Assembly (NCBI GenBank): GCA_029974635.1
Contig: JARKQY010000019.1
Location: 32,863 to 96,862, forward strand
Direction: 5' to 3'
Length of the DNA: 64,000 nt
From: Bacillota bacterium
GTDB lineage: Bacteria > Bacillota > UBA4882 > UBA8346
The notes below the pieces were generated by a model. The model saw nothing but the letters and a program-made list of their open reading frames with translations, made no database searches and was not told where the DNA came from. A program made the translations under genes and the position numbers. Each line of letters begins with the position of its first letter. The stretch's first letter is position 1. This document shows, one piece after another, positions 16,603 to 25,063 of the stretch.

Positions 16603-18255
16603 TTGAACCCAACGAATATCAGTTCCCTTGAAAAAAAGGTCTCTACTCTATTAAGAGCTCGTTTTCCAATCTTATATATTCCTTCTTGGGAGGAAGAACG
16701 GATTATTACAACTTTCCAACTTCTCGTCAAAAATACTGGTCTGATCAAAACTCCTCGAAAAGTTTTTTCTTGGAGTGTTACAAATTCATTATTGGATGAA
16801 AAAGGTAAACCAGTTGTGAATAAAAACAGTACCAGTAAAATAACTCAACCCATAAATGTTCTTGAGTATATCAATGAATACAATGAGCCTGCCATTTTTA
16901 TCCTCCAAGATTTGCACATTTTTTTCGGTGTTCCTGGTAGAAATCCAGATTACATAGTTATTAGGAAAATGCGGGACATTGTATCCACCCTTAAACAAGG
17001 ATCTATATCTAAAAATATTATTTTAATTGCTCCCTCAATTGTCATTCCTTACGATCTACAAACTGATATTACAATAGTCGACTTTCCCTTGCCATCTCTA
17101 GCTGAAATAAAAGCCGTTTTAAATCAGATGATAGATGTTAACCGTACTAGTAAGCGCATTAATTTTGATCTTTCACCCGAGGATATTGAGCACCTTTGTA
17201 ACGCAGCTCTTGGCTTAACCCTCCATGAAGCGGAAAATGCATTCGCTAGAGCTATGGCTAACGATGGTTCTTTAAATATCAATGATTTGCCTTTAATCCT
17301 AGAAGAAAAATGTCAAGTCGTTAAAAAATCGGAAATATTAGAAATTTTAAACTCGGATACTACCCTGAGTGATGTCGGCGGGCTGCAAAACTTAAAAAAC
17401 TGGCTTAAAAAACGGAATAACTCATGGATGGAATCGGCAAAAAAGTATGGTGTGCCATCTCCCAAAGGGATTCTCATTACGGGGGTCCCAGGTTGCGGCA
17501 AAAGTTTGATTGTCAAAGCCATCAGTGAAATGTGGCAACTGCCGCTAATCAGGCTCGACCTTGGTAAAATTTATAGCGGCATAGTCGGCAGTAGTGAAAA
17601 CAATGTACGCAGGGCTATCCAAACCGTGGAAGCGGTTTCACCTGCGATTTTATGGATTGATGAGATTGAAAAGGGATTTAATGGTATTGGTTCTTCCGCT
17701 GATAGCGGCACATCCAGCCGTGTGTTTGGCACGTTTCTCACCTGGATGCAGGAAAAAACAAAACCGGTTTTCATAGCGGCGACTGCGAATGATATTCAAC
17801 TATTGCCACCCGAATTTCTCCGTAAAGGACGCTTTGATGAGATCTTTTTTGTTGATCTCCCCACCCACCTTGAGCGGATAGAGATCTTTAAACTGCATTT
17901 GGGTAAACGGTTAAAAGAGTCTGATATTATTGGCAACCTAAAACTCTCGGATGAACTGTATAATCATTTGGCTGATATCACGGAAAGTTTCTCGGGCGCA
18001 GAAATTGAACAAACAGTAATTTCCGGTCTATTTGAAGCTTTTGCAGAGAAACGGGCTCTTAAAGAAGAAGATCTGACGCTGGCAATTAAGAATACTGTTC
18101 CCTTGTCGGTTACCCAAGCTGAACAAATTGCCGCCATCAGAAAGTGGGCAAATCTACGTGCTGTATCAGCTACTGCGCGACAAGATCGTCAATCGCCAAC
18201 TAGTGCCTCGCATGACGCACTGCCTACTCGTGGCGGCCGTGAGATAGACTTTTAA
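16603..18255 (+). CDS. Ycf46-type AAA ATPase
   Basis: About 550 residues. The N-terminal half (about 1-230) is the recognition region of the Ycf46 group. The AAA module follows with Walker A GVPGCGKSLIVK, Walker B ILWIDEIEKGF, the SSADSGTSSRVFGTFLTWMQEK block that is nearly invariant in Ycf46, sensor ATAND, and RKGRFDEIFFVDLP. The TTG start lies 8 nt after GGAGGT; an upstream TTG would include that site. The last 30 residues are low-complexity and polar. It heads a plus-strand cassette with DUF2997, RDD, radical SAM and Ycf35-like genes. In cyanobacteria Ycf46 affects inorganic-carbon uptake; the role in this lineage is unknown. Confidence 0.9.
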   Translation: MNPTNISSLEKKVSTLLRARFPILYIPSWEEERIITTFQLLVKNTGLIKTPRKVFSWSVTNSLLDEKGKPVVNKNSTSKITQPINVLEYINEYNEPAIFILQDLHIFFGVPGRNPDYIVIRKMRDIVSTLKQGSISKNIILIAPSIVIPYDLQTDITIVDFPLPSLAEIKAVLNQMIDVNRTSKRINFDLSPEDIEHLCNAALGLTLHEAENAFARAMANDGSLNINDLPLILEEKCQVVKKSEILEILNSDTTLSDVGGLQNLKNWLKKRNNSWMESAKKYGVPSPKGILITGVPGCGKSLIVKAISEMWQLPLIRLDLGKIYSGIVGSSENNVRRAIQTVEAVSPAILWIDEIEKGFNGIGSSADSGTSSRVFGTFLTWMQEKTKPVFIAATANDIQLLPPEFLRKGRFDEIFFVDLPTHLERIEIFKLHLGKRLKESDIIGNLKLSDELYNHLADITESFSGAEIEQTVISGLFEAFAEKRALKEEDLTLAIKNTVPLSVTQAEQIAAIRKWANLRAVSATARQDRQSPTSASHDALPTRGGREIDF

Positions 18256-18274
18256 TTACGAGGAGAACCTAAAA

Positions 18275-18499
18275 ATGGCCAAAAAAATTCAAATCCGTAT
18301 TTTCCCCGATGGTAAAATAAACGCTGAGACCAAGGGGATAAAAGGGAAAAACTGTACCGATTATTTAAAGATTATCGAAGAATTATTGCAGGCGAAAATC
18401 GTAAGTTCAGATTATACTGAAGAATATTATCAAAAAGATGAACAAGTTGTTGAAAAACAAAATGAAACTATTTTGCCAAATAAAAATCAGATTAGTTAA
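18275..18499 (+). CDS. DUF2997 family protein
   Basis: A 74-residue protein. The first 50 residues match DUF2997: IQIRIFPDGKINAETKGIKGKNCTDYLKIIEELL, with the conserved glycine and cysteine. The tail is acidic and polar. It lies 19 bp after the AAA ATPase with GAGGAG upstream of its ATG, so it is almost surely co-translated. DUF2997 proteins accompany Ycf46/Ycf35-like genes in other genomes; no activity is known. Confidence 0.82.
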   Translation: MAKKIQIRIFPDGKINAETKGIKGKNCTDYLKIIEELLQAKIVSSDYTEEYYQKDEQVVEKQNETILPNKNQIS

Positions 18500-18688
18500 A
18501 GAATCTTACCTGTGCTGAAAACTTGAATCTTATCACTTAGTAAGCCTTTCAGAAACTAAAGGCGGTGTGAAAAAGGTTTCTTTATCAGCAAAACGAAAAG
18601 TATCCTTGTTTTTTCACATAACTTCTTAGGCAGAAGTGTGTACTTTTGGTTAAAAATAGGGTTTATCACACTTCTAGTGGAGGAAACC

Positions 18689-19456
18689 ATGTTTCAATGC
18701 CCAAAGTGCCGTCAATACAATCATCATTCATCTCGCTTTTGTGAACAATGCGGCAATAGATTAAAATCAGAGCCGGAAATAATATACGCAAGTTTTGGGC
18801 ATAGAGCGGAAGCTTTTTTCATTGACCTAATTATATTATTCATGTTGATAGTTATAGTAAGCATACCTTTTTGGAAAGGGAATGAAATCTCATCATGGAA
18901 CTTGGTGTTTATTATTGGAATTTCTTTATTTTATTTTACAATACTAGAAAGTTTCCTCCAACAAGCCACCTTTGGCAAAAAAGCAGCCGGGATTTTCGTT
19001 ACCGACACCCAATATCAGCCCATCGGTTTTTTGCGCTCCTTGTTACGAAATCTTGCCAAATACGTAACGATAGCTTCAATTGTAGGTTGGTTATTGCCTT
19101 TTTTCCTACCAAAAAAACAAACTCTCCATGACCTTTTAACAGGTACAGTATTAGTAACCGCAGAATCTATCATATGTAGCTATGTTTCATTGCCTAAGAA
19201 AATTTCCAAGCTCAATCTAAACTTATGTTCCGAGGAACAATTGGCCAAGCTCCCAGGGGTCGGTCCTATTTTAGCAAAAAAAGCCATTACTATACGTGAC
19301 CTGCGCGGCAAATTCAATTCAATGGAAGAGTTTGAAGAAGCGATTGGAATATCGCCTCATGTCCTAAAAAAATTACGACCGTTGCTGGTATTTGATAAGC
19401 AAAAGACTGATCCCAAACCGAAAAAAGAAACTGAGGGAAGACTGGTTGATGTATGA
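18689..19456 (+). CDS. Zinc-ribbon / RDD membrane / helix-hairpin-helix protein (copy 1)
   Basis: A 255-residue fusion. The N-terminal zinc ribbon is CPKCRQYNHHSSRFCEQCG. An RDD domain with three to four spans follows (RAEAFFIDLIILFMLIVIV, TFGKKAAGIFVTDTQ, SLLRNLAKYVTIASIVGWLLPFF, QTLHDLLTGTVLV). The C-terminus is a ComEA-like helix-hairpin-helix (CSEEQLAKLPGVGPILAKKAITIR...FNSMEEFEEAIGI). The ATG at 18689 follows GGAGGAAACC; the longer frame lacks a site. A paralogue lies at 20831-21682. The hairpin may bind nucleic acid or act as a protein-interaction module; this is inference. Confidence 0.82.
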   Translation: MFQCPKCRQYNHHSSRFCEQCGNRLKSEPEIIYASFGHRAEAFFIDLIILFMLIVIVSIPFWKGNEISSWNLVFIIGISLFYFTILESFLQQATFGKKAAGIFVTDTQYQPIGFLRSLLRNLAKYVTIASIVGWLLPFFLPKKQTLHDLLTGTVLVTAESIICSYVSLPKKISKLNLNLCSEEQLAKLPGVGPILAKKAITIRDLRGKFNSMEEFEEAIGISPHVLKKLRPLLVFDKQKTDPKPKKETEGRLVDV

Positions 19457-19571
19457 CTTAATTAATATATTTAAGCGCTAATATCCAGTACTATATTTCT
19501 TTGGAACCGTTAAAAAAGCTTCTCTGTCTGTTTGTATGCTATTATGTTTAACGTTTGGAGGGAAATCCATC

Positions 19572-20207
19572 TTGAAATTATGGATACATCGATTTTTACC
19601 GGATACAAAAGTTGAGGGACCTGGAAGACGCGCCTGTATTTGGGTTCAAGGATGTCCGATCCGCTGCCAAAACTGTTTCGCTCCGGAAACTTGGGATGCT
19701 ACCAATGGGATGGAATATGATATTTTCGACCTTTCCCGACAAATTTTAACCAATCCCATGCTAGAGGGCATAACATTTCTAGGAGGTGAACCATTTGCCC
19801 AAGCCGAAGCCTTGGCTCTATTGGCCGAAATGTTAAAAAAACACAACTTATCCGTAATTACTTTTACCGGTTATTATCTCGAAGAACTGTTAACCGCTAA
19901 TCGTCCGGATTGGTCGGCTTTGCTTTCTGCAACAGATTTATTAATAGATGGTCCTTTTCAAGCCGAATTAGAAGATTACAGTCGGCCATGGGTTGGTTCA
20001 GCTAATCAACGCTTTCATTTTCTCACCGCAAGATATGAATTTTTAAAAGAGAACCTTTCTCAATATCGAAACCAAGTAGAAATTCATTTGCAACCGGATG
20101 GGACTGTAACAATCAATGGTATGGCCATTAAGAAAAATTTAGACCAATTAATTCATGATCTTAATCTAGCTAAAATCGTCCGTAGGGGGGAGCAACTTGT
20201 CAATTAG
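19572..20207 (+). CDS. Radical SAM 4Fe-4S protein, NrdG-like activase family
   Basis: About 211 residues. Seen: FLPDTKVEGPGRRACIWVQGCPIRCQNCFAPETWD with the CX3CX2C cluster motif, then ITFLGGEPFAQAEALALLAE and LLIDGPFQAEL, as in anaerobic ribonucleotide reductase activases. No NrdD or other glycyl-radical partner is nearby, so it probably modifies or activates a product of this cassette. The TTG at 19572 with GGAGG 10 nt upstream is preferred. It overlaps the next gene by 11 bp, which implies translational coupling. Confidence 0.85.
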   Translation: MKLWIHRFLPDTKVEGPGRRACIWVQGCPIRCQNCFAPETWDATNGMEYDIFDLSRQILTNPMLEGITFLGGEPFAQAEALALLAEMLKKHNLSVITFTGYYLEELLTANRPDWSALLSATDLLIDGPFQAELEDYSRPWVGSANQRFHFLTARYEFLKENLSQYRNQVEIHLQPDGTVTINGMAIKKNLDQLIHDLNLAKIVRRGEQLVN

Positions 20208-20745
20208 TATTGTACTATTACCGTTGTCAGTGGCTTTAATAGGCGCTATCATTGATGATTGTTTTCAATTGCAAGAGAAAGAAACGGTCAAGAATACGAA
20301 ATTAAAATCTTCTCCCACTAATTTTAATGATACTTCCTTCATTGATGATTGTTTTAAATTGCAAGAGAAAGCAATGGTCAAGAATATGAAATTAAAATCT
20401 TCTCCCACTAATTTTAATGATACTTCCTTATTAATTAAAACCCTGGAAGATTTCGGAGCCAGTGAAATTCAGCAAACAAAGCAAGCTATTAGATGTACGA
20501 TTAACGCTTGTCCTTTATATTTTTACCAGGATTCAACCGCTAGATATCATGTAGAAATTCAGAAAAAGAACAAATCGAAATTATTACGGGTATTATCTTT
20601 ATTAGATATCGAATACAAAAAGAATGTTCAGGCTCTGACCTATTATAATCTGAAACAAAGAGCCGCCGTGCGAAATTGGGCAATTGAGCATGAAGAAATA
20701 CTAAACGACAATTCAATTGTAATAACATTGAGTATTGATGACTGA
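20197..20745 (+). CDS. Ycf35/DUF1257-like protein with internal 30-residue duplication
   Basis: A 182-residue protein. A short hydrophobic N-terminus is followed by two tandem copies of a 30-residue segment (IDDCFxLQEK...FNDTS), then the conserved-looking half: LIKTLEDFGASEIQQTKQAIRC and EYKKNVQALTYYNLKQRAAV...NDNSIVITLSI. The C-terminal pattern resembles the small proteins that travel with Ycf46 (Ycf35/DUF1257-like); the assignment is by pattern and not certain. TTG start with GGGGGGAG upstream, overlapping the radical SAM gene. Confidence 0.6.
   Translation: MSISIVLLPLSVALIGAIIDDCFQLQEKETVKNTKLKSSPTNFNDTSFIDDCFKLQEKAMVKNMKLKSSPTNFNDTSLLIKTLEDFGASEIQQTKQAIRCTINACPLYFYQDSTARYHVEIQKKNKSKLLRVLSLLDIEYKKNVQALTYYNLKQRAAVRNWAIEHEEILNDNSIVITLSIDD
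20251..20430 (+). repeat. 90-bp in-frame tandem duplication
   Basis: Units 20251-20340 and 20341-20430 differ at about five positions. The period is a multiple of three, so the reading frame is kept and 30 residues are doubled. The low divergence implies a recent event within the Ycf35-like gene. Confidence 0.92.
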
Positions 20746-20830
20746 CTAACTGCTGTGGATGTCACCATTTAAAAACTTGAGCCTACCGTTGACCCCATAA
20801 ATGTTACTTCTTGGGAGATTGGGGGTAAAA

Positions 20831-21682
20831 ATGATTGACTGCTTAAGATGCGGTCGCCGTAATCCTGATACATCCAAGTTCTGTAAACACTGTGGTACCG
20901 TATTACCTGATATTGGAGAAGTTTATATAAACTTCTCCAAACGAATGAAAGCCTTTTTTATTGATTTATGGTTCATCATCATAAGTGGTGGAGCAATAAT
21001 TCTCCCAATATTTCTCTTATTATTACTTGTTGTTCTAGTAGTTTCTTTGCTTTTCCCGGAGTTAGAAAGATTCTTTATAATGGTATGGTTATATCTGATT
21101 TTAGTCGCCTTTTTAGGCTGGTCTTTATTTCAAATTATTCTATCCATAATAAACTTGGGGGCTACAAGTGGGAAGGAAAAAATGGGGATTATAGTTACCG
21201 ACCTTAAGTTTCAACCCATAAGTCTTTTTCGTTCTAGTTTACGAACGGTTTTCAAATTAATATCCGGAGTTACCTTGGTAGGACTCTTGATGCCTCTCTT
21301 TACCCCAAAAAGGCAATCACTGCATGATTTAATCGTTGATACAGTAGTGGTAAGTAAAAAATCTCGCGAGTTAGTCCTTACAAAATCCAAACTGTATGAT
21401 ATTTTTAATCCCTCACCGATGCAGCGTAATGCCATTATCAAGATATATATAAATTCTTGTCCCGAAGAACAACTGGCCACTTTGCCGGGGATTGGTCCTA
21501 TATTAGCAAAGAAGGCTGTTTTAATAAGAGAGCAACGTGGCGGGTTCAATTCGATGGAAGATTTTAAGAGAGCGTTGGATTTACGGCCTTATGTGGTTAA
21601 ACGTTTGAATACTACGGTTCAGTTCGTTTTTGATAAAATAAATACAGAGTCCAAATCAAGAAACGGGAGGATCATTGATTAA
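20831..21682 (+). CDS. Zinc-ribbon / RDD membrane / helix-hairpin-helix protein (copy 2)
   Basis: A 283-residue paralogue of the gene at 18689-19456 with the same order: zinc ribbon CLRCGRRNPDTSKFCKHCG, RDD spans (MKAFFIDLWFIIISGGAIIL, a long hydrophobic IFLLLLLVVLVVSLLF, GKEKMGIIVTDLKFQPI, QSLHDLIVDTVVV), and helix-hairpin-helix (CPEEQLATLPGIGPILAKKAVLIREQRGGFNSMEDFKRAL). The ATG at 20831 lies 4 nt after GGGGGT. It is probably the last member of the cassette. Its 3' end abuts a group II intron maturase remnant on the other strand. Confidence 0.82.
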   Translation: MIDCLRCGRRNPDTSKFCKHCGTVLPDIGEVYINFSKRMKAFFIDLWFIIISGGAIILPIFLLLLLVVLVVSLLFPELERFFIMVWLYLILVAFLGWSLFQIILSIINLGATSGKEKMGIIVTDLKFQPISLFRSSLRTVFKLISGVTLVGLLMPLFTPKRQSLHDLIVDTVVVSKKSRELVLTKSKLYDIFNPSPMQRNAIIKIYINSCPEEQLATLPGIGPILAKKAVLIREQRGGFNSMEDFKRALDLRPYVVKRLNTTVQFVFDKINTESKSRNGRIID

Positions 21683-21695
21683 TTATAAGGACTAC

Positions 21696-21791
21696 TAGCA
21701 TTTGTTCGTTAATTAAATGAGCTAGTGATGTAAACCGTTCTTTTGGCTTTTCTCTTGCTGCTTCGGCTATCCTCTTTAATTTAGTTTCCAT
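21696..21791 (-). pseudogene. Group II intron reverse transcriptase/maturase, N-terminal remnant
   Basis: An ATG at 21791 opens a frame reading METKLKRIAEAAREKPKERF then TSLAHLINEQML. This is the standard start of LtrA-type intron maturases, and similarity ends after 32 residues. No further reverse-transcriptase motifs are present. It is a scrap left by deletion, next to the IS21 relic. Confidence 0.7.
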
Positions 21792-21849
21792 TAATTTCCA
21801 TCTCCGTGTGTAGTTAATGTCTCCTTTCCAAGGTAACCTTGTTTAACTA

Positions 21850-22392
21850 TTTGAAGTGATTCTGATTCTAATAGATTGAGCAACCGGAAAATGGTTGTCC
21901 GGCCATCAAAATATTATCTTATGCGGCCCGACTGGCGTCGGTAAAACCTATTTGGCTTGCGCTTTTGGTAATCTTGCTTGTAGACTAGGGTTTACGGTCC
22001 GATATTTCAGGGTTTCCAGGTTATTAAATGAGCTTACCGCCGCCCACGGTGATGGGACGTATATCAATTATCTCAACTCAATACGTAAAACCAATCTTTT
22101 AATCTTTGACGATTGGGGATTGAATCCTTTTTCCGGTGTTGAATCGAGAGAGATTCTCGAAGTAATCGAAGAGCGTAATCAACATCAATCAACGATTATC
22201 GTTAGCCAAATACCCGTGGATAACTGGTACGGGCTTCACGTTGATCCTACTCTGGCTGATGCTATTTTGGATAGGCTTATTCACAATTCGCATATTATCA
22301 ATTTGAAAGGCGAATCGACGCGGAAAAAACAAGTTAAAATTTCTATCCCAAAAGCTGAGAAAGAAGGTGATCCGATATGTCCTGATGAATAA
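21850..22392 (+). pseudogene. IS21-family helper ATPase IstB, 5'-degraded
   Basis: The open part (21895-22392, 165 residues) shows Walker A CGPTGVGKTYLACAFG, Walker B LLIFDDWGL, and DAILDRLIHNSHIINLKGESTRKK, as in IstB/DnaC-like ATPases. Intact IstB is about 250 residues. Upstream in the same frame a TGA interrupts a recognisable ATGKWL segment, and the N-terminal domain is gone. No istA is present. Five 24-bp repeats follow within 40 bp, as expected of an IS21 end. Confidence 0.82.
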
Positions 22393-22429
22393 TCGATTAA
22401 ATTCCTTTCGTCGCTTCGCTCCGATTCAA

Positions 22430-22549
22430 GTGGTCGGTTTGATATTAAACTCCCTGGTCGATTTCAAATTAAAATAACTGGTCAATTTGAATTCGCAACT
22501 CGTGGTCGATTTACGATCGCAATCCCTGGTCGATTTGATTAAAATACTC
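22430..22549 (+). repeat. Five tandem 24-bp repeats (IS21-type terminal transposase sites)
   Basis: Units start at 22430, 22454, 22478, 22502 and 22526, each opening with STGGTCRRTTT followed by a variable AT-rich half. The spacing is exactly 24 bp. IS21-family ends carry multiple subterminal repeats with GGTCAnTTT-like cores that bind the transposase, and these sit directly after istB. They are read as the right end of the relic element. Confidence 0.75.
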
Positions 22550-22776
22550 AGCCGTATTGCAGGTCGCGATTCCGGAATTTTTAGATAAAATGCCGGAAAT
22601 GTTGGCGTTTTCAAGCCATTGGCCGGATTTCCGGGCCTACGAATTAGCCGCCGGGAATGCAATTTCGCATTTTTAGCAAAAATTGCGATTGCTTCCGGCT
22701 GGCTGGCTGTAATCCGCTTCGCGGGGTGGCGCTCCGCGCCCCGGGATTTGATTATAAAAATGTTGAGCTATCCGAA
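22550..22776. other. Gene-free stretch after the IS21 end
   Basis: Higher-GC sequence with self-complementary words (GGCGCTCCGCGCCCCGGG, GCCGGATTTCCGGGC) and no open frame with coding character. It may contain the outer tip of the IS21 element and older debris. The next gene's stop codon lies at its right end. Confidence 0.4.
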
Positions 22777-23256
22777 TTACTTATATCCCGACTTTATCAA
22801 CTTTTCGATCTCGCTAGATGGCTTAAAACGATAGGTTCCCAGTAAATACTTTTCATACAAAGATACTCTTCTTTCATATTCCGCCATCTTTTTTTCATTG
22901 ACTTGTACTTTGGGGACATACATATATCCGCTACGTAAATCGTAAACCAGGTGAATAACTTTTTTGTCTATTCTATCCAATTCAAAAGATGCATACCCTT
23001 TTTGAAAATAATATGGTATATTTTCATTCACTAAATCAGTAAGTTCAGATCCGTCTTGAACTGCTTGGCGCAATATATTTATCTGATTTTCTTCTAAAAA
23101 TACTGCTTGTATTAAAAAGTCCGGGTTCATTGATGCGGATTTAACATCCTCGAATATGAGTTTATCAATATCTCTTAATGTAATTTCTTGACTGCAACCG
23201 ATCAATAAGAGGCAGCTTATCCAGAAAAACATTAATTTCAGGCCTTTATTTAGCAT
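22777..23256 (-). CDS. Hypothetical lipoprotein
   Basis: A 159-residue protein with a basic start, a hydrophobic stretch and a lipobox (LLLIGC, cysteine about residue 21), so it is predicted to be lipid-anchored on the outer face of the membrane. The mature part is charged with no recognised family; VIHLVYDLRSGYMYVPKV suggests beta structure. It lies 60 bp downstream of the broken DUF4259 gene and on the same strand as the Rhs-linked genes. It could be part of the immunity or accessory cluster; this is inference from position only. Confidence 0.65.
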   Translation of the reverse strand: MLNKGLKLMFFWISCLLLIGCSQEITLRDIDKLIFEDVKSASMNPDFLIQAVFLEENQINILRQAVQDGSELTDLVNENIPYYFQKGYASFELDRIDKKVIHLVYDLRSGYMYVPKVQVNEKKMAEYERRVSLYEKYLLGTYRFKPSSEIEKLIKSGYK

Positions 23257-23316
23257 TGATGCCCTGTTCTCCCTGTAAAATAAAATATAATTTGCGCATG
23301 GATAAGTAAATTTCTG

Positions 23317-23848
23317 CTAATTAAATATAATACTTTCCATTAACTTACTTCTTTTATGCGAAAAAGCAGTACTTCCAACATAAATTGGTTTTCCTGTTTT
23401 CGGACTGTGTAATTGATATACCGTAAACTTTAAATTCTGTGGACTATCTGCCTCTGTTAAACAATATTTTAATGAATTAAATGTAACTTTAGATAACGAT
23501 TTTTCTAATTTTTTCATTTCGTTTTTTAATTTCTTTATTTCCGCTTTTCTTTTCCAATAATTAACCAGACTTCCTTCTTTCCATTTTGACAAATCAAATT
23601 CTCATCTGTTTCTAGAAATTTACTACATAGCTCCTGCTGTAAACTTCCATTTAAAATTTGAAGTTTTACTAAAGCGGCATATATAAGAAACCTGGCATCA
23701 TCCTCTTTTAAAACATCCTCAAATAATCTGATAACTTTGGCTGAAGCTTCAAAAGCGTTGAATCCTTTGGCCCTGACTTCATCGAAATAATCTTTACATC
23801 CATCGTCAAATCATCTTCAAAAATCCCGATACCCCAAGTTCCCATCAT
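23317..23848 (-). pseudogene. DUF4259 protein with two frameshifts; GIY-YIG-like tail
   Basis: Three frames have to be joined. The start MGTWGIGIFEDDLTMD (ATG at 23848/23845, AGGAG upstream) is the DUF4259 opening. The next part, DYFDEVRAKGFNAFEASAKV to LCSKFLETDENL, is in a second frame from about 23800. The end, SKWKEGSLVNYWKRKAEIKK, is in a third frame from about 23595. After the DUF4259-like helices comes VYQLHSPKTGKPIYVGST, resembling the first strand of a GIY-YIG nuclease domain, which then stops short. The reading frame is clearly broken, or two assembly indels are present. DUF4259 genes often neighbour polymorphic toxins. Confidence 0.75.
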
Positions 23849-23942
23849 TATTCTCCTTATATGAAATTTAACTTACGCAGTCTGTGGATGTAAAAATTTT
23901 TTACCGCTATTTTATCTCCAATACCATACGCATCATAATTTT

Positions 23943-24323
23943 CTACCTCATCCTTACTAATTTCAATTCCGGTAGGTTCACATTCATAAGTATCTGTTCC
24001 CTTTTCCAGATAAAATTTACGGCTAATGCATCCTGGATCCAGAAATAAGGCATTTCTATTTTGCCTTCAACCGGTTTATGACCAATGATTTCCCAATCAC
24101 CTTTGGTTAAGTCATCATGATAACACCATGTCATTGATATAGGTTTCTCTTTCAGGACCGCTTCCAAATCAAACTCCGATTTGTCCTTTATAGGCTTCAT
24201 TTTAAACAGTTCAATGAAAATTGTAGCTTGGTCTTTTTTCAAAACTCGACCTGCGCCTTTTAACCCGTCTTCCAACTCGATCAAAAATATGTCGCCGATT
24301 TTATAACGAATCCATTTACCCAT
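23943..24323 (-). CDS. Immunity protein 26-like
   Basis: A 126-residue protein that opens YKIGDIFLIELEDGLKGAGRVLKK and contains LTKGDWEIIGHKPVEGKIEMPYF, the layout of the Imm26 immunity family. Members protect against toxin domains at the tips of polymorphic toxins. It lies downstream of the orphan Rhs tip with one gene between. ATG start with AAGGAT upstream. The family call is by pattern; partner specificity is inferred. Confidence 0.65.
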   Translation of the reverse strand: MGKWIRYKIGDIFLIELEDGLKGAGRVLKKDQATIFIELFKMKPIKDKSEFDLEAVLKEKPISMTWCYHDDLTKGDWEIIGHKPVEGKIEMPYFWIQDALAVNFIWKREQILMNVNLPELKLVRMR

Positions 24324-24366
24324 ATTGCAATCCTTTATAAAAATCTAGATATGACTTGTATTCTTT

Positions 24367-25050
24367 CTAAACTACTCCGAAAACCAAACCTTTAAAAATT
24401 TCTTTTGACGAATCAATCTTCAGCATTTCCCGATAATAATAACTGAAGTAAAAAAAGGTATCTTCCAATACATCGTCAGCTTTTCTTTTCAAGAAAGTCC
24501 TATATTTTTTAATTAATTCCGCTTGATTGGTATTTGTTTTTTCAAATGAATAATCTAGAATAAGACCCATATGCCCTTTTTCATTTACACTAATCATTTT
24601 TTTAAATAATTCGTAAGCTTTATCTATTTCTTTTGTTTCCAATCTAACCATAGCTAATTTTTCATAAAATTCTATATTCTCTTTATTTAGCTTAAAATGC
24701 TTTAGCACATAATTCTCAACTAGATCGCAATACTTCTTTACGAAATTTAAATCAGGCTTATTATCAATAAGACTGATGATATACCGATAGAATTCAATTT
24801 TAAACAATTCATAATCGGAGCTCATTATGTCATTTGAAGGATTTAGTTTAAAAAAGTAATTCTTAGCAAATTCAAGCCATTTCACAAATTCATTAGTATT
24901 TTCTTGGTTTAGTGCAGTCATATTTATCAATAAGTCAATCAGTCTATAGCTAAAATAACGGCTTTGATTTTCAACAACTTGATTCTCCAAGTAATTTATG
25001 GTAGAAATAATTTCTTGATCAATTTCTTGAGTATTTTTGCTATTTGTCAT
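24367..25050 (-). CDS. Hypothetical alpha-helical (TPR-like) protein, candidate cognate immunity
   Basis: A 227-residue soluble protein predicted to be all helical, with TPR-like spacing (KLAMVRLETKEIDKAYELFKKMI). No signal peptide. The ATG at 25050 follows GGAGATCC; the longer frame overlaps the Rhs tip and lacks a site. It begins 13 bp after the orphan Rhs C-terminus, the position normally held by the cognate immunity gene, so that role is the best guess. Its AT-rich composition differs from the metabolic genes, fitting a horizontally moving toxin/immunity module. Confidence 0.6.
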   Translation of the reverse strand: MTNSKNTQEIDQEIISTINYLENQVVENQSRYFSYRLIDLLINMTALNQENTNEFVKWLEFAKNYFFKLNPSNDIMSSDYELFKIEFYRYIISLIDNKPDLNFVKKYCDLVENYVLKHFKLNKENIEFYEKLAMVRLETKEIDKAYELFKKMISVNEKGHMGLILDYSFEKTNTNQAELIKKYRTFLKRKADDVLEDTFFYFSYYYREMLKIDSSKEIFKGLVFGVV

Positions 25051-25063
25051 TTGGATCTCCTTT

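Noticed and set aside
22430..22549. CRISPR array made of 24-bp repeats
   Set aside because: The units are contiguous and only half-conserved, with no unique spacers and no cas genes; they fit IS21 end repeats.
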